Part shown: piece after piece, positions 36,344 to 48,338 of the stretch
Layout: each line of letters opens with the position of its first letter
Position numbering within the stretch: the first letter of the stretch is position 1
NCBI GenBank assembly: GCA_037783415.1
Contig: JAZGTN010000064.1
Coordinates: forward strand, 1,240,001-1,304,000
Source: Leptasterias polaris
Lineage: Eukaryota > Echinodermata > Asteroidea > Forcipulatida > Asteriidae
Reading direction: 5' to 3'
Length of the DNA stretch: 64,000 nucleotides
The notes under the pieces: model-generated
What the model saw: only the letters and a program-made list of their open reading frames with translations
Told to the model about the DNA's origin: nothing
The model's database searches: none
Made by a program: the position numbers and the translations under genes

Positions 36344-36868
36344 GAGGGGGGGGGGGGGGGGGGGGGGTATGTCATTCTGCGTTAGGCAATGGATTAAGAT
36401 TAAAGGCCAATTTCTCTAATAGATCTATGAAAAACTTGATTTGTTCCAGTGTATAAAACAATAAGTATTTAGTACCCTTTGTTTTCAAGAAAAAACAACG
36501 AATTTATCCTTCTTAGTTGGCGAGTTCTGCATGGTTGTTAAACCAAAGACTCCAAATTTGATTAAATTATTTACATTTAATTACCCAATAATTCATTGGG
36601 TGACGTCATTATGTTGTCGAAATTTCTGTTTTATCTAATCATCAGGTGTAATATTGTTGCCAAGTTTCATGACCGTGCGAGTTTGGGAAAGATGTCAAAG
36701 TATGTGGACAACGATGCGTGTATTTTTGAGGTGGGCGAACAAACTCAAAAATCCACTAGAGATTTAGAGTTTGTAAAACAAACTCTAGGTGTTCGGGTTC
36801 TTGCTGGACTCAGTGCTGTTTTAATGCGTTAGCAATATCATTGAATCGCTGAAAACATTGTTGATAGC
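36344..36868 (+). repeat. L-C unit with G22 expansion
   Basis: Main-type core with AAAGTATGTGGAC (private). Hairpin 36765-36787. Tail TTGCTGGACTCAG. Confidence 0.85.
36346..36367 (+). repeat. G22 homopolymer
   Basis: The four or five G's of the leader start are expanded to 22. All other leaders have four to six. Such a run can form a G-quadruplex and is prone to slippage and to sequencing error. Confidence 0.85.
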
Positions 36869-37235
36869 TTTTGAAATGTCAAGGAAAGTAAAGTGTAAAT
36901 CTTCTTTAATTGTATGTTAGACGATGATGTCGTTAAAATAGAGCATAGTATGAGCTATTGGTTGCATTTTTTTAAATAGCTTGCTTGATTTTTAGACATT
37001 AGTCTTCATACAGAACGGTTTGTTAAATTTATAATATTGAAAGAAAAGACACTTGTTTTAAATAATTATGCAAGATAAAGGCAAGTCATGAAGACGGCAA
37101 GTTTAAGCCTCTCGTGAATTTTAACTAATAACATATTTTTAACAAGTTAATAACTATTTCTACCTGTATGGTGCATCATACTCAGTGTGTAGTTTGTTAC
37201 GCACCTCAAAACAGTAATAACAAACAAAGTTCAAC
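36869..37235 (+). repeat. Alpha D block, 3' half, up to the MITE
   Basis: Matches 20748-21118. Contains AATAACAAACAAAGTTCAAC at the insertion site. Confidence 0.8.
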
Positions 37236-37239
37236 TTAA

Positions 37240-37603
37240 AGGCACTGAACACGTTTGGTAATTGTCAAAGACCAGTATTCTCACTTGGTGTATCCCAACA
37301 TAATGCATAAAATAACAAGCCTGTGAAAATTTGGACTAAATTGGTCATTGAAGTTGCAAGAAAATGATGAAAGAAAAAAACACCCTTGTTTTACAAATTA
37401 GTGTGCTTTCAGATAGGAATAAAAGGCTTCTGGCCAGAAGTCTTTTATTATTTTAGTGAGAAATTACCTCTTTCTCAAAAACTACTTCGGAGGGAGTCGT
37501 TTCTCACAATGTTTTATACTTCAACAGCTCTCCGTTGCTGATTACCAAGTAAGTTTTTATGCTAATATATATTTTGAGTAATTACCAAACGTGTACAGTG
37601 CCT
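37240..37603 (+). mobile_element. TTAA-flanked MITE, copy 1 (piggyBac-like target)
   Basis: Non-coding element of 364 bp. The terminal inverted repeats are 24 bp with one mismatch, starting AGGCACTGAACACG and ending CGTGTACAGTGCCT. TTAA stands on both sides (37236-37239 and 37604-37607) and only once in the empty site at 21119-21122. The middle holds a 14-bp perfect palindrome (CTTCTGGCCAGAAG) extending imperfectly to 26 bp. TTAA duplication is the piggyBac hallmark. A Tc1/mariner reading (TA duplication, ends AAGGCAC) also fits the same bases. No transposase is encoded. Confidence 0.85.
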
Positions 37604-37607
37604 TTAA

Positions 37608-37705
37608 TGAAATAGCTCACGCATTGACACAGCACTGACCCCAGCGATACCCGAACACCTAGTGTTTGTTGTCACAAACACGTTAATTCTAGTTTGGTTT
37701 ATTTT
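37608..37705 (-). repeat. Inverted core, 3' half
   Basis: Hairpin 37662-37681 (GTGTTTGT-TGTC-ACAAACAC) preceded by GCGATACCCGAACACC. With the direct core ending at 39333 it brackets about 1.7 kb. Confidence 0.85.
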
Positions 37706-38950
37706 CTCATAATATACAATGTATACACTACATACGACTTCGGAGTCTAGACACTATTGTGTACATCCATTGTATTCATTTGCATTGCATTCATTGACAA
37801 AGTGTGTGTTAAAAGTTATAGGTCAATAATTGTCGCATGACTGCTTGCAATGGTTTATTGACAGATACAATTTAAACGCTACATAAAACTTTGGAGTCTA
37901 GGCGCTATATTGTACATTTAACCAGTACATACATTTGTACATTTGATAGTTTCACAGTACATTGACAATATGTGTCCTGAAAGTAAAAATCCATACCTTG
38001 TTGCAGAACTGCTTGCAATGGTTTATTGTATAATACATAATGACATGAATATAATTAGCAAATCTTGAGACCACCATATCTCGAACAGTTTAAGTCCGAT
38101 CAACTGTTTTAGATTGTGTACTTGTGGGATACTGTAGATGTGTTTGTTAGGCTAAACGTTGTGCGACGTCATCATGACGTCACCAGTGCCCAACGTAAAG
38201 TCAATACATTTCGCTCACCACAATTCTTGTTTTATGGCCTGTGTGGTAAAAAAACACCTCCATAAGACTGTGTGGCGCGGTATGCTACTTTATGTGTTCT
38301 CTTATGTTATAATGTAATCAATCGTCTATTTTTCAAGAGTGTCAAACAAAATAAGTTTAATTTTGAAATCTACAGAATAAGCTTGATCGAGTCAGAAGTT
38401 GTTTCCCATCCCATCTCGGAATACTGTGAGCTACGGTACTCATGTTTCAAGCTCGAAAACATGTTGCATCAATTTTTGATTTCACGTAGGCCTACTAACA
38501 CAAAACGTTTTACTTTATTGCTTATTAATTTAGGACGAAAAGCAGTCATAAGCACCATATATATGAAGTTCAAAGCAACAAGTCTCCACTGTTAGAAAAC
38601 TAGTGACGTTTTGAAGGAAAGCGGGATTTTATAAAAGCCTTCAACATTAAATGCCGTTTGCTACAATTGTTAGTTTTTACTGTCTACGTGTATGTGTCAG
38701 TTCGTGAAATCGGTGGATGGCGATTTGATAGCTTCACAGTTACCTTGACAAAGTGTCTCGACTTATCGCATAGCTGCTTGCAATGGTTTATTGTCTGACA
38801 CAATGTACGTACTAAATTAAACTTCAGAGTCTAGACACTATTGTGTAAATTTAACCAGTACATTGTACATTTGATAGATTCACAGTTACATTGACAATGT
38901 GTCTCGAAAGTAAACATGCATGAATTGTCGCATGACTGCTTGCAGTGGTT
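37706..38950 (+). repeat. E block copy 3, complete
   Basis: Retains the 283-bp 5' part lost at 21221, including diverged subrepeats (AAACTTTGGAGTCTAGGC). Palindrome pair near 38163. An open frame of 107 codons (38272-38595) shows no domain and is interrupted in other copies. Later subrepeats start at 38728 and 38873. Confidence 0.8.
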
Positions 38951-39333
38951 TTCAAGAAATAACAACGAATTTATCGTTCTTAGTTTGTGAGTTCTGGTTG
39001 TCAAACCAAAAACTCAAAATTTGATTTAAAAATAAATATCATTAAATTACCCGATAAATCATTGGATGACGTCATTATGTTGTCAAAACTTCTGTTTCAT
39101 CTATTTATCAGGTGTAACACTGTTGCCAAGTTTCATGACCGTACGAGCTTGGGAAGGATGTCAAAGTCTGCGGACAACGATTTGTGTGTATTTTTGAAAT
39201 GGAACAAACTCAAAAATTCACTAGAGATTTAGAGTTTGTAAAACAAACTCTAGGTGTTCGGGTTCTCGCTGGGCTCAGTGCTGTTTTAATGCGTTAGCTA
39301 TAACATTGAATCGCTGAAAACATTGTTGATAGC
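38951..39333 (+). repeat. E-linked L-C unit
   Basis: E-type core (GTACGAGC, TTGTGTGTATTTTTGAAATGG). Hairpin 39230-39252. Confidence 0.85.
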
Positions 39334-39798
39334 TTTTGAAATTTCAAACTTGATTTGTTCCAATGTATAAAGCAATAAGTATTCAATACCCTTTGTTTTC
39401 AAGAAATAACAACGAATTTATCGTTCTTAGTTTGCGAGTTCTGCATGGTTGTTAAACCAAAAACTCAAAATTTGATTAAATTAATTACATTTAATTACCC
39501 AATAATTCATTGGGTGACGTCATTATGTTGTCGAAATTTATGTCTTATCTAATCATCAGGTGTAATATTGTTGCCAAGTTTCATGACCGTGCGAATTTGG
39601 GAAAGATGTCAAAGTCTGCGGACAACGATGCGTGTATTTTTGAGGTGGGCGAACAAACTCAAAAATCCACTAGGGATTTAGAGTTTGTAAAACAAACTCT
39701 AGGTGTTCGGGTTCTCGCTGGGCTCAGTGCTGTTTTAATGCGTTATCTATATCATTGAATCGCTATATCATTGAATCGCTGAAAACATTGTTGATAGC
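39334..39798 (+). repeat. L-C unit fused to the preceding core
   Basis: Core with CCACTAGGGATTT, a change in the otherwise constant CTAGAG. Hairpin 39679-39701. The tail has the duplicated ATATCATTGAATCGC. Confidence 0.85.
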
Positions 39799-40385
39799 TT
39801 TTGAAATTTCAAGGAAAGTAAAGTGTAAATCTTCGTTGATTGAACGTTAGTTTACACAGGAAATTAATGCACCTCACAATATGAATTTTTAAAAATAATA
39901 ATCTTTTGTTAAAGCCAACCCTATTTTGGTTGCTAAAAAAAATGATCCTTATCCTTATCTTTATCCTAAATTTGAAAACTGATGACGTCATTATGACGTT
40001 TGATAAGTTCTTATCGAGACATTGGTATTTAATTATGTGCTTTAAATTGTAAGTGAAAAACGAAGGTGAACTTACAAAACGTATTGTCAGCAATAGAGTA
40101 CATTAATTACTTTATCTGAAAGAGCAGAGGTTTAATATTGTCCTTTCATACAGAGCAACATTAATTTTTCGAATTCCCTTTCGTGTTGGTTGTATATCTT
40201 AAAACGAGCCTTTGAATTACTCACAAGTACAACTATCATGTATGCCACTCACTGAAGTTTATTGATTTTTCAATGGATATTGATTCTTTATTGATTAATG
40301 AATCCGACTATGCAACTCATGTTGACATTATTAAGTTACAATTCTTAGAAGTTTTAACAGGTTTTCAAATACTGTGATTTGGCTT
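39799..40385 (+). repeat. Alpha D block, 5' half with TCCTTA insertion
   Basis: Insertion lacks ATTAACGAATCC as at 28.98 kb but keeps four hexamers, one changed (TCTTTA). The palindrome pair is intact near 39981. Confidence 0.8.
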
Positions 40386-40560
40386 CTCATCGGTGCATGA
40401 TACTTTGATTGTTAATGCACTGATGATGATGTCGTTAAAATAAGACGAGCTGTTCGAGGGCGCATAACAATACAACATATCAGAGTAAGGAAATTACGCA
40501 AGAAAAAATTAGTGGAAGGTGCACATCCTGTTTTTGATGTGAACAACTTATAAACGAAAC
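40386..40560 (+). repeat. Alpha D 3' remnant joined to an AAT-repeat remnant
   Basis: D breaks off at AAATAAGACGAGCTG and continues with GTTCGAGGGCGC of the AAT-associated repeat. The AAT tract and about 500 bp are deleted. Confidence 0.7.
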
Positions 40561-41255
40561 CTTATTAAAAACATTCATCAGTCTGACCATTTTCTGACTA
40601 TAGTGACACAGCCAACAATCATACCAATCCCCCATTGCCCAACTCTATCTCTTCGACGTTCATACTAAACGTTCCTTAGTTTTAAAAACATCTCACCAAC
40701 GTCACCACTTGATGATACAGGATAAAACTTATAACGTGCATGTGCATTAAATAAAATAATCCTTTTGAAAAGCAATGATGTTCACACGAAAACTTACCGA
40801 AGTTAGTCCCGTATAGCAACGATAAAGACATGCCGTGAGAAGGGTCTGAAACACCCCTCACGATCCGATGACACATCCTTCCTTCTCGGTGTATGATCAA
40901 AACATAACCAATGTTCGTCTTTTTCTGCTTGCATTTTCCCACATAATAAAATATCATACGAATCACTGAAGCAGGTGGTCATCTCAGTGAAACTTCGTCT
41001 TCAATTCCATATTGATAATAAAGCCATGAGAAGGGCAAGTAGGGGAACAATTAGACGTCGAATCTTAGCGGAAATCATGTTAATGCTAGTACGTAGTAGT
41101 AAGTACGCCATTGATAAGATTGCACTACGTTGTAAGTAAAACATGAATGGAAACTCTCGTTACGCCCACATGGCACTGATAGTAAACAACTACCGTTGTG
41201 CCACGTTGGTCTGTAACAAGTGCCTTGACTGGCTAGCTACCCACTTGCCAGTCGC
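40561..41255 (+). repeat. Alpha T block
   Basis: 5' end shortened (CTTATTAAAAACATTC). The 3' end has CCACTTGCCAGTCGC. A minus-strand open frame at 40682-40966 is a repeat shadow. Confidence 0.8.
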
Positions 41256-41779
41256 GAGGGGGTATGTCATTCTGCGTTAGGCAATGGATTAAGATTAAAG
41301 GCCAATTTCTCTAATAGATCTATGAAAAACTTGATTTGTTCCAGTGTATAAAACAATAAGTATTCAGTACCCTTTGTTTTCAAGAAAAAACAACGAATTT
41401 ATCGTTCTTAGTTTGCGAGTTCTGAATGGTTGTTAAACCAAAGACTCAAAATTTGATTAAATTATTTACATTTAATTACCCAATAATTCATTGGGTGACG
41501 TCATTATGTTGTCGAAATTTCTGTTTTATCTAATCATCAGGTGTAATATTGTTGCCAAGTTTTATGACCATGCGAGTTTGGGAAATATTTCAAAGTCTGC
41601 GGACAACGATGCGTGTATTTTTGAGGTGGGCGAACAAACTCAAAAATCCACTAGAGATTTAGAGTTTGTAAAACAAACTCTAGGTGTTCGGGTTCTCGCT
41701 GGGCTCAGTGCTGTTTTAATGCGTTAGCTATATCATTGAATCGCCATATCATTGAATCGCTGAAAACATTGTTGATAGC
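41256..41779 (+). repeat. L-C unit, start of a 2,126-bp monomer
   Basis: Core with TTTATGACCATGCG and GGGAAATATTTC. Hairpin 41660-41682. Tail duplication CGCCATATCATTG as at 11660. Confidence 0.85.
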
Positions 41780-42368
41780 TTTTGAAATTTCAAGGAAAGT
41801 AAAGTGTAAATCTTCGTTGATTGAACGTTAGTTTACACAGGAAATTAATGCACCTCACAATATGAATTTTTTAAAATAATAATCTTTTGTTAAAGCCAAA
41901 TTAACGAATCCAACCCTATTTTGGTTGCTAAAAAAAATTATCCTTATCCTTATCCTTATCCTAAATTTGAAAACTGATGACGTCATTATGACGTTTGATA
42001 AGTTCTTATCGAGACATTGGTATTTAATTATGTGCTTTAAATTGTAAGTGAAAAACGAAGGTGAACTTACTAAACGTATTGTCAGCAAAAGAGTATTAAT
42101 TTATTTGAAAGGGCAGAGGGTCAATATTGTCCTTTCATACAGAGCAACATTAATTTTTCGAATTTCCTTTCGTTTTGGTTGCATATCTTAAAACGAGCCT
42201 TTGAATTACTGACAAGTACAACTATCATGAATGCCACTCACTGAAGTTTATTTATTTTTCAACGGGTATTGATTCTTTATTGATTAATAAATCCGACTAT
42301 GCAAATCATGTTGACATTATTAAGTTACAATTCTTAGAAGTTTTAACAGGTTTTCAAATACTGTGATT
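41780..42368 (+). repeat. Alpha D block, 5' half with TCCTTA insertion
   Basis: Close to 11699-12300. The insertion reads AATTATCCTT in place of AATGATCCTT. Palindrome pair near 41976. Confidence 0.8.
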
Positions 42369-42645
42369 TGGCTTCTCATTATGTATCGGTGCATGACATA
42401 TGCACTAATGATGATGTCGTTAAAATTAGTCAAGTATTATGAGCTATCGGTTGCATGTTTAAAATTAGCTTGTTTGATTTTTAGACATTGATTTTCCTAC
42501 AGAACAGTTTGTTAAATTTAGAATATTAAAATGAAAGACACTTTTTTAGGATAATTATGCAAGACAAAGGCAAAGCATGAGGACGGCAAGTCTAAGCATC
42601 TCGTGAATTTATACTAATAACATAATGAGTTAAGTACTATTTTTA
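42369..42645 (+). repeat. Beta D block, 3' half (alpha/beta chimera)
   Basis: Same lineage switch as at 12301, with GATACTTTGATTGTTAAATA deleted (GCATGACATATGCAC). Confidence 0.75.
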
Positions 42646-43381
42646 GGAAAACCTCCATCGAATATGCATGTCATAATACAAAGTTGACGAAAAACATTTA
42701 TTAGTCGAACCATTCTCTGACTATAGTGACACAGCCAACAACCATACCAATCCCCCATTGCCTAATTCTACCTCTGCGACGATCATACTAAATGCTTCTT
42801 AGTTTTAAAAACATCTCACCAACGTCACAACTTGATGATACAGGATAAACTTTATAACATAATTGTGCATTAAATAAAAGACCCATTTTGAAAAGCAATG
42901 ATGTTCATACGAAACGTACCGTTTCTAGTCACCGTGCAGCGACGATAAAGACTACCGTGTGTGAGGGTCTGAAACACCCTACACAAACCGATGACGCGTC
43001 CCTTCTTCTCGGTGTGTGATCAAAACACAACCAATGTCCGTCTTTTTCTGCTTGCATTTTCCCACATAATTAAATATCATACGAATCACTGAAGCAGGTG
43101 GTCATCTCAGTGAAACTTCGTCTTCAATTCCATATTGATAATAAAGCCATGAGAAGGGCAAGTAGGGGAACAATTAGACGTCGAATCTTTGCGGAAATCA
43201 TGTTAATTCTAGTACGTAGTAGTAAGTACGCCATTGATAAGATTGCACTTGCGTTGCAAGTAAAACATGAATGGAAACTCTCGTTACGCCCACATGGCAC
43301 TGATAGTAAACAACTACCGTTGTGCCACGTTGGTCTGTAACAAGTGCCTTGACTGGCTAGCTACCCACCGTTGCCAGTCGC
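42646..43381 (+). repeat. Beta T block
   Basis: Near-identical to 12591-13324. A stop lost by GTTGCAAGTAAAAC makes an 80-codon frame (43098-43340) of no apparent meaning. Confidence 0.8.
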
Positions 43382-43815
43382 GAGGGGATATGTCATTCTG
43401 CGTTAGGCAATGGATTAAGATTAAAGGCCAATTTCTCTAATAGATCTATGAAAAACTTGATTTGTTCCAGTGTATAAAACAATAAGTATTCAGTACCCTT
43501 TGTTTTCAAGAAAAAACAACGAATTTATCGTTCTTAGTTTGCGAGTTCTGCATGGTTGTTAAACCAAAGACTCAAAATTTGATTAAATTATTTACATTTA
43601 ATTACCCAATAATTCATTGGGTGACGTCATTATGTTGTCGAAATTTCTGTTTTATCTAATCATCAGGTGTAATATTGTTGCCAAGTTTCATGACCGTGCG
43701 AGTTTGGAAAAGATGTCAAAGTCTGTGGACAACGATGCGTGTATTTTTGAGGTGGGCGAACAAACTCAAAAATCCACTAGAGATTCAGAGTTTGTCATAC
43801 CACAAACTCAAGGTG
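43382..43815 (+). repeat. L-C unit ending in a diverged hairpin
   Basis: Hairpin GAGTTTGT-CATACC-ACAAACTC at 43788-43809. The stem is kept, but the loop is six bases and GGTGTTCGG is followed by TTCCGGTGGTGGG. The core then passes into a diverged E segment. The open frames at 43617-43934 and 43675-43905 arise from the fusion. Confidence 0.8.
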
Positions 43816-44440
43816 TTCGGTTCCGGTGGTGGGGGAATGATGAGCCGGTTTTCAATACACGCGGTTGGTATCGTAAAGAGTTTCATTTTTTCCCCTCAAA
43901 TGTAGGACGAAAAGCAGTCAAAAGCACCATTTAAATGAAAATCAAAGCATCAAGTCTCCGCTGTAAGAAAACCAGTTAAAAATACCCAAGCGTTTTGAAG
44001 GAAAGCGGGATTTAAAAAAGCGTTCAACATTGAACGCCGTTTTCTCCGATTGTTACTTTTCACTGGGATCTACGTGTGTGTGGCGTCGGTGACGATTTGA
44101 TTGTTACAGTCACATTGACAAAATGTGTCTCGAAAGTAAGCATTCATGACTTGTCGCATGACTGCTTGCAATGGTTAATTGTCTCATACAATGTATACAC
44201 TACATGAAACTTCGGAGTCTAGACACTATTGTGTACACCCATTGCATTTATTTGCACATTTGATATTTTAAAAGTTATAGGTCATTAATTGTCGCATGAC
44301 TGCTTGCAATGGTTTATTGACTGATACAATTTAAACGCTACATAAAACTTTGGAGTCCAGGCACTATTTTGTACATTTAACCAGTACATACATTTGTACA
44401 TTTGATAGTTTCACAGTACATTGACATTTATTGTATGATA
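43816..44440 (+). repeat. Diverged E segment
   Basis: Opens with GAATGATGAGCCGGTTTTC, not seen elsewhere in the window. It then passes into E sequence from ATGTAGGACGAAAAGCAGTC and older subrepeat copies (AAACTTTGGAGTCCAGGC). Confidence 0.7.
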
Positions 44441-45398
44441 CATTATGACATGAATATAATTAGCAAATCTTGAGACCACCATATCTCGAAAAGTATAAGT
44501 CCGATCAACTGTTTTCGATTGTGTATTTCGATTGTGTACTTGTGGGATACTGTAGATGTATTTGTTAGGCTAAAACATTGTGCGACGTCATCATGACGTC
44601 ACCAGTGCCCAACGTAAAGTCAATAGATTTCGCTCGCCACAATTTCTGTTCTATGGCCTGTGTGGTAAAAAAAACACCTCCATAAGACTGTGCGGCGCGG
44701 TATGCTACTTTATGTGTTCTCTGATGTTATAATGTAAGGAATTATGAAGTCACCCCCTGTTAGAGCACGCTCTATCAATCGTCTATTTTCAAACAAAATA
44801 AGTTTAATTTTGAAATCTACAGAATATGCTTGATCGAGTCAGAAGTTGTTTCCCATCCCATCTTGGAATACTGTGAGCTACGGTACTCATGTTTCAAGCT
44901 CGAAAACATGTTGCATCAATTTTTGATTTCACGTACTAACACAAAACGTTTTACTTTATTGCTTATTAATTTAGGACGAAAAGCAGTCATAAGTACCATA
45001 TATATGAAGTTCAAAGCAACAAGTCTCCACTGTTAGAAAACTAGTGACGTTTTGAAGGAAAGCGGGATTTTATAAAAGCCTTCAACATTAAATGCCGTTT
45101 TCTACAATTGTTACCTTTTACTGTCTACGTGTGTGTGTGTGTCAGTTCGTGAAATCAGTGGATGACGATTTGATAGCTTCACAGTTACCTTGACAAAGTG
45201 TCTCGATTTATCGCATGGCTGCTTGCAATGGTTTATTGTCTGACACAATGTACGTACTAAATTAAACTTCGGAGTCTAGACACTATTGTGTAAATTTAAC
45301 CAGTACATTGTACATTTTGATAGCTTCACAGTTACATTGACAATGTGTCTCGAAAGTAAACATGCATGAATTGTCGCATGACTGCTTGCAGTGGTTTT
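44441..45398 (+). repeat. E block copy 4
   Basis: Partial duplication TTCGATTGTGTATTTCGATTGTGTAC near 44513-44538. Palindrome pair near 44581. GT microsatellite at 45129-45142. Subrepeats start near 45173 and 45318. Confidence 0.8.
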
Positions 45399-45766
45399 CA
45401 AGAAATAACAACGAATTTATCGTTCTTAGTTTGTGAGTTCCAAAAACTCAAAATTTGATTAAAAAATTAATATCATTAATTTACCCGATAAATCATTGGA
45501 TGACGTCATTATGTTGTCAAAACTTCTGTTTCATCTATTTATCAGGTGTAACACTGTTGCCAAGTTTCATGACCGTACGAGCTTGGGAAGGATGTCAAAG
45601 TCTGCGGACAACGATTTGTGTGTATTTTTGAGATGGAACAAACTCAAAAATTCACTAGAATTTAGTGTTTGTCAAACAAACACTAGGTGTTCGGGTTCTC
45701 GCTGGGCTCAGTGCTGTTTTAATGCGTTAGCTATATCATTGAATCGCTGAAAACATTGTTGATAGC
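45399..45766 (+). repeat. E-linked L-C unit with alternative hairpin
   Basis: The only E-type core with the TAGTG stem, 45663-45685: TAGTGTTTGT, loop CAA, ACAAACACTA. The GAGATTTAG before it is shortened to GAATTTAG. An independent background for the compensated stem. Confidence 0.85.
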
Positions 45767-46500
45767 TTGTAAATTTTAAAGAAAGTAAAGTGTAAATCTT
45801 CTTACACAGGAAATAAAAGCTACTCAAGATATGAAATTTTATAAATAACAAACTTTTGTTTAGCCAGATTTGAAAACTTATGACATCATTATGAAGTTAC
45901 AAATGTTTTTATCGAGACATAGATATTTACATATGTGCCAAGTGAAAAACAAAGATTAACTTACACACAAAAAAACAGCGAAAGAGTACATTATTTAAAT
46001 TATTTGAAAGAGCAAAAGGTCCATTGTCATTTTATAGTCATACAGCAGAGGAACATTTTCCCGTTCCCCTTCATCTTGGCAGCAGATGTTGAAACAATCC
46101 TTTGAATGACCCACACGTTCAGCTATTATATATGCCATTCACTGAAGTTTATTTATTTGTCAATGGATATCGATTCTTTTTTGATTAAAAAACCACATTA
46201 GATGATATTTATGTTGACATTATTAAGTTACAATTCTGAAACTTTTTACAGTGAGTTGGATACTCATTAAGTATCGGTGCATGAATCATTAATTGTTCAA
46301 AACATATGCACTGATGAAGATGTCATTAAAATTAGTCAAGTATTATGAGCTATCGGTTGCATGTTTTAAATTAGCTTGTTTGATTTTTAGACATTGATTG
46401 TCATACAGAACGGTTTGTTAAATTTAGAATATTAAAAGAAAAGACATTTGTTTATGATAATTATGCAAGGCAAAGACAAAGCATGAGTCAAGTCTAAGCC
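45767..46500 (+). repeat. Beta D block
   Basis: The pair is degenerate (TATGACATCATTATGAAGTT). The 3' end shows changes towards alpha sequence (GATTGTCATACAGAACGG). Confidence 0.75.
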
Positions 46501-47060
46501 TCTCTTGAAAATATTCTAATAACATAATGAGTTATTAACTGATGCACCATCTACCTCTATGGGGCATCATACACTACAACAACGGGTGTGAAACTTTCAC
46601 TGTACACCTTTCAGGCACTGGATGCACTGATGATGTCTAAAAAATAAGTCAAGTATGAGCTATTGGTTGCATTTAAAAAAAATAATTGCTTGATTTTTAG
46701 CTATGATCTTTAGCTATGATCTTTATACAGAACGGTTTGTTAAATTTAGGATATTGAAAGAAATGGCAAGTCATGAAGACGGCAAGTCTAAACCTCTCGT
46801 GAATTTTGACTAATAACATAATTAGTTGAGTACTATTTCTACCTGTATATGGTGCATACTCAGCGAGGAAATTAGGAATGCAACACAACAACGAGTAGGA
46901 AATCTTTCACTTGGAGAGACCATTTTGGGTACTGGATGTGCTGTATTCTGAAAAAGAAAAAAACAATTATAAACAAAGTAAGACTGACGGAAAATTAAGT
47001 CAAGCGGAAACTGTTCAAATAAATACAATTTAAGACCTAACAAAAATATTTTATCATTGT
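46501..47060 (+). repeat. Rearranged D 3' sequence
   Basis: Two successive, partly overlapping D 3' copies: GTTATTAACTGATGCACC, then GGCACTGGATGCACTGATG and ATGAGCTATTGG. TTTTAGCTATGATC is a 16-bp tandem duplication near 46697. Minus-strand frames here have no domain. Confidence 0.65.
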
Positions 47061-47187
47061 ATAATAATACTAATAATTTATTGAATTTATATTCCACTCT
47101 ATCCAGGACCAATAATATTATTAGAGTAATTTGTTAGTGGAAGGTGCACATACCGTTTTTAAAGTTGACTTATAAACAAAAGATTCT
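47061..47187 (+). repeat. AAT-microsatellite repeat fragment
   Basis: ATAATAATACTAATAATTTATTGAATTTATATTCC followed by GTGGAAGGTGCACATACCG. Interrupted downstream by the foldback element. Confidence 0.65.
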
Positions 47188-47231
47188 TAGAAAAATACGA
47201 AAGCCCATTAGCGCCACAAAAAAAAATTAAA

Positions 47232-47453
47232 AATCCGTTATTACGGATTCGAATCCGTTATTACGAATTAGCAATCCGTTATATTACAGATTCGCAATCC
47301 GTTATAATGGATTCGCAATACGGAGTTGCAATCCGTTATAACGGATTCGCAATCCGTTATAACGGATTTGCAATCCGTTATAACGGATTCGCAATCCGTT
47401 ATAACGGATTCGCAATCCGTTATTACGGATTCATAATACGTTAATTACGGATT
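47232..47453 (+). repeat. 21-bp tandem array A of the foldback arm
   Basis: About ten units of GCAATCCGTTATAACGGATTC type. ATCCGTTATAACGGAT is a 16-bp palindrome, so each unit can itself fold. Followed by CTCGAGGATCTCTCGATGGCGC at 47455. Confidence 0.85.
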
Positions 47454-47741
47454 CACTCGAGGATCTCTCGATGGCGCTATTTGCGTTGGACAGATGGTTT
47501 ATTCTGCCTAACTTTTATTAAGCCCAAAGGACGACTCGCAATCCGTTATTACAGATTCATAATACGTTATTACGGATTCACTCGAGGTTCCCTCGATGGC
47601 GCTAATTGCGTTGGACAGATGATTTATTCTGCCTAACTTTTATTAAGCCCAAGGACGACGGGTTCATAATTTTATGTTTCATTAGTTTTGTTTAAGTAAC
47701 TGCAAATCTACGAAAGCCCATTAGCGCCACAAAAAAAGAAA
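47454..47741 (+). repeat. Foldback internal segment Z with second end copy
   Basis: CTCGAGG...GCGTTGGACAG junction, CTTTTATTAAGCCCAAAGGACG, a short two-unit array (47536-47580), the junction again, then Z (GGGTTCATAATTTTATGTTTC). An internal copy of the terminal repeat follows at 47709. Z is inverted at 48198-48305. Confidence 0.75.
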
Positions 47742-47890
47742 AATCTAATTCGTTATTACGAATTCGAATTTGTTATTACGGATTCGCAATCAGTTATTAC
47801 GGATTCGCAATCCGTCATTACGGATTCGCAAACCGTTATTACAGATTCGCAATACGTTATTACGGATTCGCAAACCGTTATTACGGATTC
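47742..47890 (+). repeat. 21-bp tandem array B
   Basis: Seven units of GCAATCCGTTATTACGGATTC type with point changes, then CTCGAGGATCTCTCGATGG. Both strands stay open because 21 is a multiple of three (47756-47977 minus, 47770-48036 plus). The heptad translations are not evidence of a protein. Confidence 0.85.
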
Positions 47891-47929
47891 ACTCGAGGAT
47901 CTCTCGATGGCGCTATTTGCGTTGGACAG

Positions 47930-48203
47930 TAATGGTTTATTATATTTATTATATTCTACTTTTAAACATCTTTCCAACCATCCTATTCATTTCAATTCAC
48001 TTCATAACAAACGCTTTTTATAGGATAGTGGGATAGGTCCGGCCTTTCTTAAACCATGTGTTTTTTCCGTAAAGACACAAAGTCAAATTTCAATGGTTAG
48101 AACTGTGTATTTGTAAACAAGCACTTCAACTTAGTTCAATATTTTGCTGTAGTAGTTGTTCGTGTACAATGGTTGCGGTCAGTCTGGTTGCGGTGACTCG
48201 ATT
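47930..48203 (+). repeat. Foldback segment Y (left arm)
   Basis: TAATGGTTTATTATATTTATT to GGTTGCGGTGACTCGATTTG. Present in inverted orientation at 48628-48902 with moderate divergence. The two can form a stem of about 270 bp. Confidence 0.8.
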
Positions 48204-48338
48204 TGCAGTTACTTCATGTACTTAAAAAAAAATAATGAAACATAAAATTATGAACACGTCGTCCTTTGGGCTTAATAAAAGTTTGGCAGATTAAACCATT
48301 ACTGTCCAACGCAAACGCCATCGAGGGATCCTCGAGTG
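48204..48338 (-). repeat. Foldback segment Z' (inverted Z)
   Basis: Reverse complement of 47600-47707: CAGTTACTTCATGTACTT, TAAAATTATGAACACGTCG, CCTTTGGGCTTAATAAAAG. Ends CATCGAGGGATCCTCGAGTG. Confidence 0.8.
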
